A stretch of 64,000 nucleotides of DNA, from assembly GCF_003112695.1 (NCBI RefSeq), contig NZ_BFBP01000007.1, positions 124,001 through 188,000 of the forward strand, read 5' to 3'. Below the pieces are notes generated by a model. The model searched no databases, was not told the DNA's origin, and saw nothing but the letters and a program-made list of their open reading frames with translations. This document shows positions 53,967 to 63,507 of this stretch, piece after piece (the first letter of the stretch is position 1; each line of letters opens with the position of its first letter). The stretch comes from Azospira sp. I13. Its GTDB lineage: Bacteria; Pseudomonadota; Gammaproteobacteria; Burkholderiales; Rhodocyclaceae. The translations under genes and the position numbers were made by a program.

Positions 53967-54752
53967 CTAATCCAGCAGCCCCCGGGGCTTGTGGGGTGCA
54001 CTGGCAAAAAGGCGGTCGTAGAGCCAGTTGGGCAGCAGGCGCAGCACCTTGGCCACCACCCCCATCTGCCAAGGAATGACGGTGTAGCTGCAGCCCCGCG
54101 TCACCGCCCGGGCAAAGCGCCGGGCGGCTTCATCGGCCGGCAGCATGAAGGGCATGGGATAGGAATTGACGGCGGTCATGGGGGTGGCGATGTAGCCGGG
54201 GGCGATGGTCACCACCCGGATGCCGTGGGGCCGCATTTCCAGACGCAGGGACTCGAGATAGGCGATGGCAGCGGCCTTCGAGGCCGAATAGGCCTCGGCC
54301 CCCGGCAGACCGCGAATGCCGGCGACGGAAGCAATGCCCACCAGGCGCCGCCCCGGGCCGCCGGCCGCCGTCATGGCGGCGATGAAGGGGGCAAAGGTGG
54401 CGGCCATGCCGTAGACGTTGGTATCCATGACCCGGCGGAAGGCCTGCAGGTCTTCCGGGCATTCGGTGAGGGTGCCTACGGAAACGCCGGCGTTGGCGAT
54501 GACGATATCCGGTGCACCAAAACGCGCGATGAAATCTGCTGCCGCTGCCGCCAGGGCCGGGGCATCGCTCACGTCGAGTGCGTAGGTAGCGTGACCGTGG
54601 GCGGCGGCGGGTAGCTCAGCAACAAGCGCGGCCAGGGCCGGAGCCCGGCGCGCCGCCAGGCCGAGTACTGCCCCCTGATTGGCATAGTGCCGGGCAAGCG
54701 CAGCGCCGATGCCGCTGGAGGCGCCGGTGATGAAGACCTTGAGGGAAGCCAT
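53967..54752 (-). CDS. Short-chain dehydrogenase/reductase
   Basis: 261-residue SDR of the classical type. The cofactor motif ITGASSGIGAALA is at 8-20, NAGVS near 90 and the catalytic Ser and YSASKAAA Tyr near 155-162; APGYIATPMTAVNSYPMPF near 184 is common in the YdfG/DltE-like branch. No signal peptide. It is the last of four minus-strand genes after argS, SPOR and dsbA. The substrate is unknown. Confidence 0.93.
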   Translation of the reverse strand: MASLKVFITGASSGIGAALARHYANQGAVLGLAARRAPALAALVAELPAAAHGHATYALDVSDAPALAAAAADFIARFGAPDIVIANAGVSVGTLTECPEDLQAFRRVMDTNVYGMAATFAPFIAAMTAAGGPGRRLVGIASVAGIRGLPGAEAYSASKAAAIAYLESLRLEMRPHGIRVVTIAPGYIATPMTAVNSYPMPFMLPADEAARRFARAVTRGCSYTVIPWQMGVVAKVLRLLPNWLYDRLFASAPHKPRGLLD

Positions 54753-54828
54753 GGAAATTTTCCGCGAGGGGATATGAAAACGCCCGGAGGGCGAACCGTC
54801 CGGGCGATGGCGGGGGGCCGGGGCTGGC

Positions 54829-55470
54829 TTACTTCTTCTTGCCGCCCTTTTCGGCCCGCACCTTTTCGATCAGCAGGTCGGCGTTGTGCAGCACATCCTT
54901 GAAGGACTCCCCCTTGACCACGTAGCGGCCGTCCACCACCACCATGGGCACACCATCCACCTTGTAGGCACGGGCCAGCTGCTCGGCACGGCTCATCTTG
55001 CTATTCACCCCGAAGGAGGCGAAGGCCTCGGCGAATTTCTTGCCGTCGGCACCCTGCTTGGCCACCCATTCTTCCGCCGTGCGGGGGTCGAAGAGATTGA
55101 CGCGCTGCTCGTGAATGGCCTTGAACACCACGTCGTCCAGCTTGGCCAGGTCACCCGTGGTTTCCAGGGCGTAGTAGAGTTTGGCGACGTTGGTCCAGGC
55201 CGGGCGACCGAAGGTGATGGGCACCTTCTTGAAGGCCACATCGGCGCCCAGGCGGGCAGACCAGGCGTGGATCAGGGGGTTGAAGTCGGCGCAGTGGGGG
55301 CAGCCGTAGGAGAAGAACTCGATCACCTCGATCTTGCCGCCCGCATCGGTCTGAATGGGCGGGTTGATGGGCTGGAACTGGGGGGCCTGCTGGGCCTGAA
55401 CCGGCAGGGCTACGGCCAGCAACAGCATCAGGGGAGCCAGCCAGCGGCGCAGGGAAAGCATCTGGGTCAT
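54829..55470 (-). CDS. dsbA: Periplasmic thiol:disulfide oxidase DsbA
   Basis: 213-residue DsbA: a signal peptide (about 1-26, LLLAVALPVQAQ), then a thioredoxin fold with the active site CPHC in FFSYGCPHCADF near 55-58 and a helical insert. The cis-Pro loop is GVPMVVVDG near 174. It oxidises cysteines in exported proteins and is re-oxidised by DsbB. It lies directly behind the SPOR gene (ten bases). Together with dsbD at the left edge it shows active periplasmic disulfide chemistry, needed for c-type cytochromes such as those here. Confidence 0.95.
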   Translation of the reverse strand: MTQMLSLRRWLAPLMLLLAVALPVQAQQAPQFQPINPPIQTDAGGKIEVIEFFSYGCPHCADFNPLIHAWSARLGADVAFKKVPITFGRPAWTNVAKLYYALETTGDLAKLDDVVFKAIHEQRVNLFDPRTAEEWVAKQGADGKKFAEAFASFGVNSKMSRAEQLARAYKVDGVPMVVVDGRYVVKGESFKDVLHNADLLIEKVRAEKGGKKK

Positions 55471-55480
55471 CGATTACTCC

Positions 55481-56152
55481 TTAATCCTTGGATTTGACTA
55501 CGTTCGCCTCGACGCCGGCCTTGGCCAGTTCGGCGCGAACCTTGTTCACTTCGTCGATCTTGCCGTAGGGTCCCAGGCGCACCCGGTACCATACCTTGTC
55601 GCCCACCATCACCTGCTGCACGGTGGCCTCCACTCCCAACATGGCCAGACTGGCCTTCTGATTGTCCGCATCGCCCGGCTTCTGGAACGAACCGGCCTGC
55701 AGGAACAGGGGTTCCTTGACGGCCTCCTTGGCGGCTTCCTTGCTGTCCTTCGCATCCTTCTCCTTGGCGTCTTTCTTGGCCTCGGGTTTGGCGTCAGGGG
55801 CCGGTAGGGCTTCGGCATTGCCCGGCAGAATCTTGTAGAAGTCGAAACGGGGCTTGTCCGGCACCGGGTCGCCCGGCTTGCCCGGCAGGGCGGCCGGTGC
55901 GGCAGCTTGCTGGGCAGCCTGCTTGTCCGCTCCCGACGCCTTGTCGGCACCCTTGGCCGGCAGGGCTTCGGGCGGCATGGGCGCACCGTTCTGGGTCTTG
56001 TTGACGAAGGGCATGGGCGCCTTGTTGATGTACCAGGCAACGCCCAGGGCCGCCACCACGCCGAGGATCAGGCCAATGAAAATGCCGATCAGGGTGCCGC
56101 CGGCGGATTTCTTCCTGGCGGGGGTCTTGCGGGGTTTCATGTCGCGACTCAT
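55481..56152 (-). CDS. SPOR-domain protein (FtsN-like layout)
   Basis: 223-residue bitopic membrane protein. A basic N-terminus (KPRKTPARKKSAGG) precedes one transmembrane helix at about 21-42. A long Ala/Lys/Pro/Asp-rich linker follows, and a C-terminal SPOR domain (about 148-223) with FLQAGSFQKPGDADNQ and VWYRVRLGPYGKIDEV. SPOR domains bind denuded glycan strands at the division septum, as in FtsN and DedD. It sits between argS and dsbA on the same strand, the position where many betaproteobacteria carry this gene. Confidence 0.92.
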   Translation of the reverse strand: MSRDMKPRKTPARKKSAGGTLIGIFIGLILGVVAALGVAWYINKAPMPFVNKTQNGAPMPPEALPAKGADKASGADKQAAQQAAAPAALPGKPGDPVPDKPRFDFYKILPGNAEALPAPDAKPEAKKDAKEKDAKDSKEAAKEAVKEPLFLQAGSFQKPGDADNQKASLAMLGVEATVQQVMVGDKVWYRVRLGPYGKIDEVNKVRAELAKAGVEANVVKSKD

Positions 56153-56185
56153 GGTTCTCTGCTCAACGCACCGGGCGTGTTTCGG

Positions 56186-57928
56186 TTACATGGAAGCCGG
56201 GCAGGATACACCCAGCAGGGTCATGCCATTGTGGATGACCTGACGAACGGCGGCCGCCAGGGCAACGCGGGAGCGGGCCAGGGCGGCATCCTCCACCAAC
56301 ATGCGCTCGGCATTGTAATAACTGTGGAAGTCGGCAGCCAGGTCCTTCAGGTAGAAGGCCACCTGATGGGGAGCCAGGTCGGCGGCAGCGCTGTCGATAA
56401 CTTCGGGGAAGGCCGCCAGACGGGCGGCCACGGCCAGTTCCCGCGGGTGGGCCAGCAGGGACAGGTCGGCCGCGGCCAGCTCGGCCTCGTCGCCGCCGGC
56501 TTCGCTCCATTGCTTGAGCACGGAGCAGACCCGGGCGTGGGCGTACTGGATGTAATAGACGGGGTTTTCGTTGGTCTGGCTCTTGGCCAGGTCCAGGTCG
56601 AAGTCCAGATGCTGGTCGGACTTGCGCAGCACGTAGAAGAAGCGGCAGGCGTCATTACCCACTTCGCCGCGCAGCTGGCGCAGGGTGACGAATTCGCCGG
56701 AGCGGGTGGACATGGCGGCCTTCTCGCCGTTGCGGTAGAGCACGGCGAACTGCACCAGGGCCACCTGCAGCTTGGCTTCATCCTGGTCCAGGGCCTTGAG
56801 GGCACCCTTCACCCGGGGGATGTAGCCGTGGTGATCGGCGCCCCAGATGTTGATGACCTTGTCGAAGCCCCGGTCGAACTTGTTGAGGTGGTAGGCGATG
56901 TCGGAGGCAAAGTAGGTGAACAGGCCGTTCTCCCGCTGCACGACGCGATCCTTCTCGTCGCCGAAGGCGGTGGAACGGAACCACTTGGCGCCGTCCTGCA
57001 CGTAGAGGTGGCCGCCCTTTTCCAGGCGCTCGACACACTTGGCCACCAGGCCGGTATCGAAGAGGGACTTTTCGGAGAACCAGACGTCGAAATGCACGCC
57101 GAACTCTTCCAGATCATCCTTGCCGTCGGCCAGCTGCTCGGAAAGGGCGTGCTGGTGGATGTAGGACCAGTCCTGGCCGAGCAGATTCTTGGCGTTGGCA
57201 ATGAGGGCGTCGAGGTGGCCTTCCTTGTCCGCTTCCACGTCCGGGGCGCCGGCCACCACTTCGGCAGCACCGCGCAGGTACTTGTTGCCGTGAGCGTCCT
57301 TGACCTGCTTGGCCATGTCGCGCACGTAGTCGCCCTGGTAGCCGTTGGGCGGGAAGGGCACCTTGACGTCGAACAGGTCCAGGTAGCGCAGCCAGGTGGA
57401 GACGGCCAGGATGTCCATCTGCCGGCCGGCGTCGTTCACATAGTATTCCCGGGTCACATCCCAGCCGGCAAAAGCCAGCAGGCTGGAGAGGGAGGCGCCA
57501 TAGGCAGCACCGCGGCCATGGCCGACGTGCAGGGGGCCGGTGGGGTTGGCGGAGACGAATTCCACCTGCACCTTTTGCTTGCCGCCTACGCTGGAACGGC
57601 CATAGGCGCTGCCCTGGCCCAGCACGGTGGCCACCACGGCGGTCTTGGCATCGGCCTTGAGGGTGAAGTTGATGAAGCCGGCACCGGCGATGTCCACCTT
57701 TTCCACCCGGGGCGAGGCCGGCAGTTCATTGACCAGCTGCTGGGCGATCTCCCGGGGGTTCTTCTTCAGGGCCCGGGCCAACTGCATGGCCACGTTGGCG
57801 GCGAAGTCGCCGTGGGATTCCTGTTTCGGGCGCTCCAGGGCGATGGGGGTGTCGGCGTGATCCGGGGCCACGCTCTTCAGCGCGGCTTGCAGCAGTTCGG
57901 CCAGGTGGGCTTTGATGTCTTGACTCAT
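56186..57928 (-). CDS. argS: Arginyl-tRNA synthetase
   Basis: 580-residue class I aminoacyl-tRNA synthetase that charges tRNA-Arg. The N-terminal Add-1 domain covers about 1-110. The HIGH equivalent is HVGHGRGAA near 128, after FVSANPTGPL, and the KMSKS equivalent is AMSTRSGEF near 378. The C-terminal anticodon-binding domain carries YAHARVCSVLKQW. It begins a four-gene minus-strand set and is divergent from ubiB. Confidence 0.96.
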   Translation of the reverse strand: MSQDIKAHLAELLQAALKSVAPDHADTPIALERPKQESHGDFAANVAMQLARALKKNPREIAQQLVNELPASPRVEKVDIAGAGFINFTLKADAKTAVVATVLGQGSAYGRSSVGGKQKVQVEFVSANPTGPLHVGHGRGAAYGASLSSLLAFAGWDVTREYYVNDAGRQMDILAVSTWLRYLDLFDVKVPFPPNGYQGDYVRDMAKQVKDAHGNKYLRGAAEVVAGAPDVEADKEGHLDALIANAKNLLGQDWSYIHQHALSEQLADGKDDLEEFGVHFDVWFSEKSLFDTGLVAKCVERLEKGGHLYVQDGAKWFRSTAFGDEKDRVVQRENGLFTYFASDIAYHLNKFDRGFDKVINIWGADHHGYIPRVKGALKALDQDEAKLQVALVQFAVLYRNGEKAAMSTRSGEFVTLRQLRGEVGNDACRFFYVLRKSDQHLDFDLDLAKSQTNENPVYYIQYAHARVCSVLKQWSEAGGDEAELAAADLSLLAHPRELAVAARLAAFPEVIDSAAADLAPHQVAFYLKDLAADFHSYYNAERMLVEDAALARSRVALAAAVRQVIHNGMTLLGVSCPASM

Positions 57929-58048
57929 AGGAAAACCGGGGCGGTGCCAATAGCTTGAAAGGGCGGATTATACCTGCCCGGCGCCGCGGGCCGGGCCGGA
58001 TTCTGGTATTCTCGGCGGCTCCCTCCCCCTGCCTCCCGCCGATTCACC

Positions 58049-59590
58049 ATGCGCCTGCTGCGCCTCGCCAAAATCGCCACCGTCAGCATCCGTTACGGCC
58101 TCGACCAGATGGTCCTGGAACACGAGCCCACGGGCCGCGCCCGGGGCCTTTCGCGGCTGGCCCGGGCCCTGTTCTTCTGGCGCAAGCTGGATCAACGCAG
58201 CGAAGCGGAACGCCTGCGCCTGGCCCTGGAGGCCCTCGGCCCCATCTTCGTCAAGTTCGGCCAGGTGCTGTCCACCCGCCGCGACCTGCTGCCCCTGGAC
58301 ATCGCCGAGGAACTGGCCAAGCTGCAGGACCAGGTGCCGCCCTTCCCTTCGGCCCAAGCCATTGCCCAGGTGGAAGCCGCCTACGGCAAGCCCCTGGCGG
58401 AAGTCTTCGCCGAATTCGACCCTACCCCGGTGGCCTCTGCCTCCGTCGCCCAGGTGCACTTCGCCACCCTGCACGATGGCCGCGAAGTGGCGGTGAAGGT
58501 GCTGCGCCCCGGCATGAAGCCGGTCATCGGCCACGACCTGGCCCTGATGGACACCCTGGCCGGCCTCACCGAAAAGCTGTGGGCCGACGGTAAGCGCCTG
58601 AAGCCCCGGGAGGTGGTGGCCGAATTCGCCAAGCACCTCTACGACGAGCTGGACCTGATGCGGGAAGCCGCCAACTGTTCCCAGCTGCGGCGCAATTTCG
58701 AGGGCTCCACCCTGTTGCTGGTGCCGGAAGTGCATTGGGACTACTGCACCCCGTCGGTAATGGTGATGGAGCGGATGCACGGCATTCCCATCAGCCAGAC
58801 CCAGCGCCTGCAGGCCCAGGGCACCGACCTCAAGGCTCTCTCCCGGGCCGGGGTGGAAATTTTCTTCACCCAGGTCTTCCGCGACGGCTTCTTCCACGCC
58901 GACATGCACCCGGGCAACATCTTCGTCCATGCCGATGGCCGCTACATCGCCCTGGACTTCGGCATCGTCGCCACCCTCAACGACAACGACAAGAACTACC
59001 TGGCGCAGAATTTCCTCGCCTTCTTCCGCCGCGACTACAAGCGGGTGGCCGAGGCCCACATCGAATCCGGCTGGGCCCCCGCCGATACCCGGGTGGACGA
59101 GCTGGAAGCGGCCATCCGCGCCGTCTGCGAGCCCATCTTCGACCGCCCCCTGAAGGACATTTCCTTCGGCAAGCTGCTGCTGCGCCTGTTCCAGACCAGC
59201 CGCCGCTTCAATGTAGAAATCCAGCCCCAGCTGGTGATGTTGCAGAAGACCCTGCTCAATATCGAAGGCCTGGGCCGTCAGCTGGACCCGGACCTGGACC
59301 TGTGGAAGACCGCCAAGCCCTTCCTCGAAAAGTGGATGGAAAACCAGATGGGCTGGCGCGGCCTGGTGCGCAACCTGAAGAACGAGGCCCCCTACTGGGC
59401 CCGCAGCCTGCCCCAGATTCCCCGCCTGGCCCAGCAGGCCCTGGCCGCCCATTCCCGGGCGCCCGAATCCACTGCCGCCGCCCTGGCGGAAATCCAGGCC
59501 ACCCAGGCCCGCCAGGAACGCTGGCTGCGCCTCGCCCTGTTGCTGGTGGCCGGCATCTTCGCCCTGGAACTGGTGCGCAGCATCGCCTGA
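58049..59590 (+). CDS. ubiB: Ubiquinone biosynthesis protein UbiB
   Basis: 513-residue atypical kinase-fold protein required for ubiquinone synthesis. The ADCK/UbiB signatures are visible: [19 protein letters not shown] (KxGQ motif) near 66, [15 protein letters not shown] (Ala-rich loop replacing the P-loop) near 128, AVKVLRPG near 149 and the catalytic [11 protein letters not shown] near 286 with [10 protein letters not shown] near 306. Two hydrophobic helices at the C-terminus ([14 protein letters not shown]) anchor it in the membrane. Length is slightly below the Escherichia coli protein. Ubiquinone is needed for the respiratory enzymes of this region. Confidence 0.95.
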   Translation: MRLLRLAKIATVSIRYGLDQMVLEHEPTGRARGLSRLARALFFWRKLDQRSEAERLRLALEALGPIFVKFGQVLSTRRDLLPLDIAEELAKLQDQVPPFPSAQAIAQVEAAYGKPLAEVFAEFDPTPVASASVAQVHFATLHDGREVAVKVLRPGMKPVIGHDLALMDTLAGLTEKLWADGKRLKPREVVAEFAKHLYDELDLMREAANCSQLRRNFEGSTLLLVPEVHWDYCTPSVMVMERMHGIPISQTQRLQAQGTDLKALSRAGVEIFFTQVFRDGFFHADMHPGNIFVHADGRYIALDFGIVATLNDNDKNYLAQNFLAFFRRDYKRVAEAHIESGWAPADTRVDELEAAIRAVCEPIFDRPLKDISFGKLLLRLFQTSRRFNVEIQPQLVMLQKTLLNIEGLGRQLDPDLDLWKTAKPFLEKWMENQMGWRGLVRNLKNEAPYWARSLPQIPRLAQQALAAHSRAPESTAAALAEIQATQARQERWLRLALLLVAGIFALELVRSIA

Positions 59591-59747
59591 GCCCCGGGCG
59601 GAGCGCGGCGCTCCAGCCCAGGATCCGCCGGGCCGCCACCATCGCCGGCCCGGGCTTGCCCCTTGTCATATCCCCAGAACGATTCCAGCGGTATGCTGCT
59701 CTAAAGGTCAGAAGCACTCGACTTCTCCCGTCAGACGGAGGTGTGCC

Positions 59748-61844
59748 ATGGCATCACGAATGATCAAGCTGTTCGGCGTCAATTGTGGCCGCGGCGGGCC
59801 GGACCACGGCCCCAGCCAGGGGCCGGAAGTGCTGCGCCAGATGGGCCTGCTGGCCGCCCTGCGGCGGGCCGGGCTGGAAGCCGGTTGGGCCGCCACCCTG
59901 GAAACCCCTCTGGGCGACCGCCTCGACAGTCTCGGCGCCCTCAGCCGGGAACTGGCCGATGAAGTCGCTACGGCCATCGCCAGCGGCGCCCTGCCCCTGG
60001 TGATCGGCGGCGATCACAGCATGGCTGCCGGCACCTGGCGCGGTGTCGCCCGGGCCTACGCCACGGCCGGTGCGGCACAACCCGGCCTGGTCTGGATCGA
60101 TGCCCACCTGGATGCCCACACCCCCGACACCAGCCGTACCGGCAACCCCCATGGCATGCCTCTGGCCGCCCTGCTCGGCCACGGCGCCGAGGAACTGGCG
60201 GGCATCCCCGGCCCCCGGCTGGACCCGGCCCGCCTGGCCGTAGTGGCTGCCCGCAGTTACGAGGCCGAAGAACTGGCCCTGCTGCGCCAGCTGGGCGTAC
60301 GCATTTTCACCATGGATGACATCCGCCGCCGGGGCCTGGGAGCCGTACTCGAAGAAGCCGTGCAAATCGCCGGTGGGCCGGCGGGCGGCGGCTTCGGCAT
60401 CAGCCTGGACCTGGACGCCCTCAACCCCCTGGAAGCACCAGGGGTCAGCACCCCGGTGGAACATGGCCTGGCCGGCGAGGTGCTGCGCCGCTGCCTGCGG
60501 GGCCTGCTGCGCAATCCCCGGCTGAGCGCCCTGGAAATCGCCGAATTCAACCCAGAACGGGACCGGGAAAACCGCACCGCCCGCCTGGCCATTGACCTAG
60601 TGGAATCGGCCGGCCTGCCGGATGGCGACACCCTCAAGGAATGGGAAGGCCAGTACGGCGCCCGCAACTACGCCCCCCTGCCGGTGGTCCTGGCCCAGGG
60701 CGAGGGCAGCTGGCTGTGGGATGTGGACGGCCAGCGTTACCTGGACCTCATGTCGGCCTATTCCGCCGTCTCCTTCGGCCATGCCCACCCGCGCCTGCTG
60801 GCCGTCCTGCGGGCCCAGGCCGGGCGTCTGGCCGTGACCTCCCGGGCCTTCTATAGCGAGCGCCTGCCCCTCTTCCTCAAGCGCCTCACCGACGTCACCG
60901 GCTACGCCCGCGCCCTGCCGGTGAATACGGGCCTGGAAGCCGTGGAAACCGCCCTCAAGGCAGCCCGCAAATGGGGCCATGAGGTGAAGGGCATCGCTCC
61001 GGACCAGGCGGAAATCATCGCCTGTGCCGGCAACTTCCACGGACGCTCCATCACCATCGTCGGTCTCTCCACCGAAGACCAGTACCGGCGCGGCTTCGGC
61101 CCCTTCCCGCCGGGCCTGAAGACGGTGCCCTATGGCGACGCCGCGGCCCTGGAAGCGGCCATCACACCCCACACGGCGGCCTTCCTGGTGGAGCCGGTAC
61201 AGGGCGAGGGCGGCATCATCCTGCCGCCCCGGGATTATCTGGCCCGCTGCGCCGACATTTGCCGCCGCCACCAGGTGCTGCTCATCGCCGACGAAGTGCA
61301 GACCGGCCTGGGCCGCACCGGCCGGCTCCTGGCCAGCGAACATGCCGGTATCCGGCCCGATGGCGTCATCCTCGGCAAGGCCCTGGGTGGCGGCCTGCTA
61401 CCGGTTTCCGCCTTCCTCGCCGACGACGAGGTGATGCAGGTCTTCACCCCCGGCGACCACGGTTCCACCTTCGGCGGCAACGCCCTGGCCGCCAGCATCG
61501 CCCTGGAAGCCCTGGACCTGCTGATTGACGAAAGTCTGGTGGAGCGCAGCGCCACCCTCGGCGCCCACCTGCTCTCCCGGCTGCAGGCCATGGACAGCCC
61601 GGCCATTCGCGCCGTGCGCGGCCTGGGGCTTTTCGCCGGCCTGGAGCTGGAACCCCGCCTCACCGACGCCCGGGAATTTTGCGAGCGGCTGCTGCAACGG
61701 GGCGTGCTGTCGAAGGATACCCACCATACCGTGGTGCGCCTGGCACCGCCCCTGACCATCAGCCAGGGCGCCCTGGACTGGGGCCTGGACCAGGTAGAAG
61801 CGGTGGCAGAGGAACTGGGCCGGCGCTTTCCCCGGGCCGCCTGA
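59748..61844 (+). CDS. Fused arginase-ornithine aminotransferase
   Basis: 698-residue fusion of two normally separate enzymes. Residues 1-285 are an arginase: GGDHS near 87-91, DAHLDAHT at about 118-125 and SLDLDALNP near 219-227 with D221 and D223, the usual Mn ligands, and IAEFNPERD near 265. Residues 300-698 are an ornithine delta-aminotransferase: VLAQGEGSWLWDVDG, TGLEAVETALKAARKWG, DEVQTGLGRTG and the PLP lysine K544 in LGKALGGG. Arginine would give ornithine and urea, and ornithine would give glutamate semialdehyde. No stop, gap or frameshift occurs between the halves. The ALDH gene follows 45 bases later. Confidence 0.93.
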   Translation: MASRMIKLFGVNCGRGGPDHGPSQGPEVLRQMGLLAALRRAGLEAGWAATLETPLGDRLDSLGALSRELADEVATAIASGALPLVIGGDHSMAAGTWRGVARAYATAGAAQPGLVWIDAHLDAHTPDTSRTGNPHGMPLAALLGHGAEELAGIPGPRLDPARLAVVAARSYEAEELALLRQLGVRIFTMDDIRRRGLGAVLEEAVQIAGGPAGGGFGISLDLDALNPLEAPGVSTPVEHGLAGEVLRRCLRGLLRNPRLSALEIAEFNPERDRENRTARLAIDLVESAGLPDGDTLKEWEGQYGARNYAPLPVVLAQGEGSWLWDVDGQRYLDLMSAYSAVSFGHAHPRLLAVLRAQAGRLAVTSRAFYSERLPLFLKRLTDVTGYARALPVNTGLEAVETALKAARKWGHEVKGIAPDQAEIIACAGNFHGRSITIVGLSTEDQYRRGFGPFPPGLKTVPYGDAAALEAAITPHTAAFLVEPVQGEGGIILPPRDYLARCADICRRHQVLLIADEVQTGLGRTGRLLASEHAGIRPDGVILGKALGGGLLPVSAFLADDEVMQVFTPGDHGSTFGGNALAASIALEALDLLIDESLVERSATLGAHLLSRLQAMDSPAIRAVRGLGLFAGLELEPRLTDAREFCERLLQRGVLSKDTHHTVVRLAPPLTISQGALDWGLDQVEAVAEELGRRFPRAA

Positions 61845-61889
61845 CAATCCGCCGGGGCCATGGCCCCGGCCTAGCAGGGAGGATCGGCC

Positions 61890-63407
61890 ATGAGCGAACA
61901 GCTATTCAGCCGTCTCGGCCTCGGCGAATTCAATCCCGCCGCCGCCCTGGGCGATGGCTCCTGGCGCGACGGCCACGGCGGCTTCGCCTCCATGACACCA
62001 GTGCTGGGGCTGCCCCTGGCCCTGGTGGGCCGCGCCACGGAAGAAGACCGGGAAGCGGTGGTGCAGCAGGCCTGCCGCAGCTTCCTGCACTGGCGCGACG
62101 TGCCGGCGCCCCGCCGCGGCCTGCTGGTGCGGGACCTGGCCATCGCCCTGCGGGAGCACAAGGCCGATCTGGCCACCCTGCTGGCTATTGAAGTGGGCAA
62201 GATCCGCAGTGAGGCGGAGGGGGAAATCCAGGAAATGGTCGACATCGCCGACTACGCCGTCGGCCTGTCACGCCAATACCATGGCCTCACCCTGCCCTCG
62301 GAACGGCCCCGCCACCATCTGCTGGAACGCTGGCAGCCCCTGGGGCCGGTAGCGGTCATCACCGCCTTCAATTTCCCTGCTGCGGTGTGGGCCTGGAATG
62401 CCTTCATCGCTGCCGTCTGCGGCGACACGGTGGTCTGGAAGCCCTCGCCCAAGGCGCCCCTGACGGCTATTGCCATCCAGCGCATCGCCGACGAGGTAAG
62501 CCGGGACCATGGCGCCCAGGGCGTTTTCACCCTCTTGCTGTCGGATGAGGCGGAACTGGGCCAGGCCCTGGCGGACGACCGGCGCCTGCCCCTGGTCTCC
62601 TTCACCGGCAGTTCCGGCGTTGGCCGCCAGCTGGCCCAGAGCGTGGCGGCCCGCTTCGGCCGCTGCCTGCTCGAGTGCTCCGGCAACAACGCCGCCATCA
62701 TCGACGCCAGCGCCGACCTGGAGCTGGCCATCCCCGCCGTGGTCTTCGGCGCCGTCGGCACCGCCGGCCAGCGCTGCACCAGCACCCGTCGCCTGCTGGT
62801 GCACGAAGCCCGCTGGGACGAGGTGGAGGAACGGCTGACGCGGGCCTTCAGCCGCATCGTCAGCGGCGACCCCCTGGCTCCCGGCGTGCTGCTGGGGCCC
62901 CTCATCGACGAGGATGCGCGCGCCGAGTTCGTCGGCGCCGTGGCCCAGAGCCTCGCCGAAGGCGGCACGGTGCTACACGGCGGGCGCCCCCTGCCAGGCC
63001 ATGGGTTCTATGTGGAACCCACCCTGGTGGTGGCGGAAAACCATTGGCCGGTGGTGCAGCGGGAAACCTTCGCCCCCCTGCTCTACCTCATCCGCTGCCC
63101 GGATTTCGAAACGGCCTTGAAGCTCAACAACGCAGTGCCCCAGGGCCTCTCCTCTTCCCTGTTCACCCTGGACCTGCGCCATGCGGAGCGCTTTCTTTCC
63201 GCCGCCGGCAGCGATTGCGGTATCGCCAACGTAAATGCCGGCACTTCCGGCGCAGAGATCGGCGGTGCCTTTGGCGGAGAAAAGGAAACAGGGGGCGGCC
63301 GGGAAGCCGGTTCTGACGCCTGGAAAGCCTACATGCGGCGCCAGACCCAAACGGTCAATTACGGCTGCCAGCTGCCCCTGGCCCAGGGCGTGCATTTCGA
63401 CGCATGA
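61890..63407 (+). CDS. ALDH7-type aldehyde dehydrogenase (antiquitin-like)
   Basis: 505-residue NAD-dependent aldehyde dehydrogenase of the antiquitin (ALDH7) branch. The cofactor loop is FTGSSGVGRQLA near 232, the general-base Glu is in LECSGNNAAI near 263, and the catalytic Cys in GTAGQRCTSTRRL near 297. The C-terminal NAGTSGAEIGGAFGGEK and SDAWKAYMRRQT are diagnostic for ALDH7. Characterised members oxidise alpha-aminoadipate semialdehyde. Because it follows the arginase-aminotransferase fusion closely, glutamate semialdehyde (the product of that enzyme) is an attractive alternative substrate. That is inference from context. Confidence 0.93.
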   Translation: MSEQLFSRLGLGEFNPAAALGDGSWRDGHGGFASMTPVLGLPLALVGRATEEDREAVVQQACRSFLHWRDVPAPRRGLLVRDLAIALREHKADLATLLAIEVGKIRSEAEGEIQEMVDIADYAVGLSRQYHGLTLPSERPRHHLLERWQPLGPVAVITAFNFPAAVWAWNAFIAAVCGDTVVWKPSPKAPLTAIAIQRIADEVSRDHGAQGVFTLLLSDEAELGQALADDRRLPLVSFTGSSGVGRQLAQSVAARFGRCLLECSGNNAAIIDASADLELAIPAVVFGAVGTAGQRCTSTRRLLVHEARWDEVEERLTRAFSRIVSGDPLAPGVLLGPLIDEDARAEFVGAVAQSLAEGGTVLHGGRPLPGHGFYVEPTLVVAENHWPVVQRETFAPLLYLIRCPDFETALKLNNAVPQGLSSSLFTLDLRHAERFLSAAGSDCGIANVNAGTSGAEIGGAFGGEKETGGGREAGSDAWKAYMRRQTQTVNYGCQLPLAQGVHFDA

Positions 63408-63507
63408 GGCGCGGTGGCAGGCCCCGGCTGCAGCCGGGGCCGATTTCGGCACATCAGCACTCCAGCATTCCAAGCCATCCGGCCACTCCTGCCGGCCACG
63501 CCCGCCG

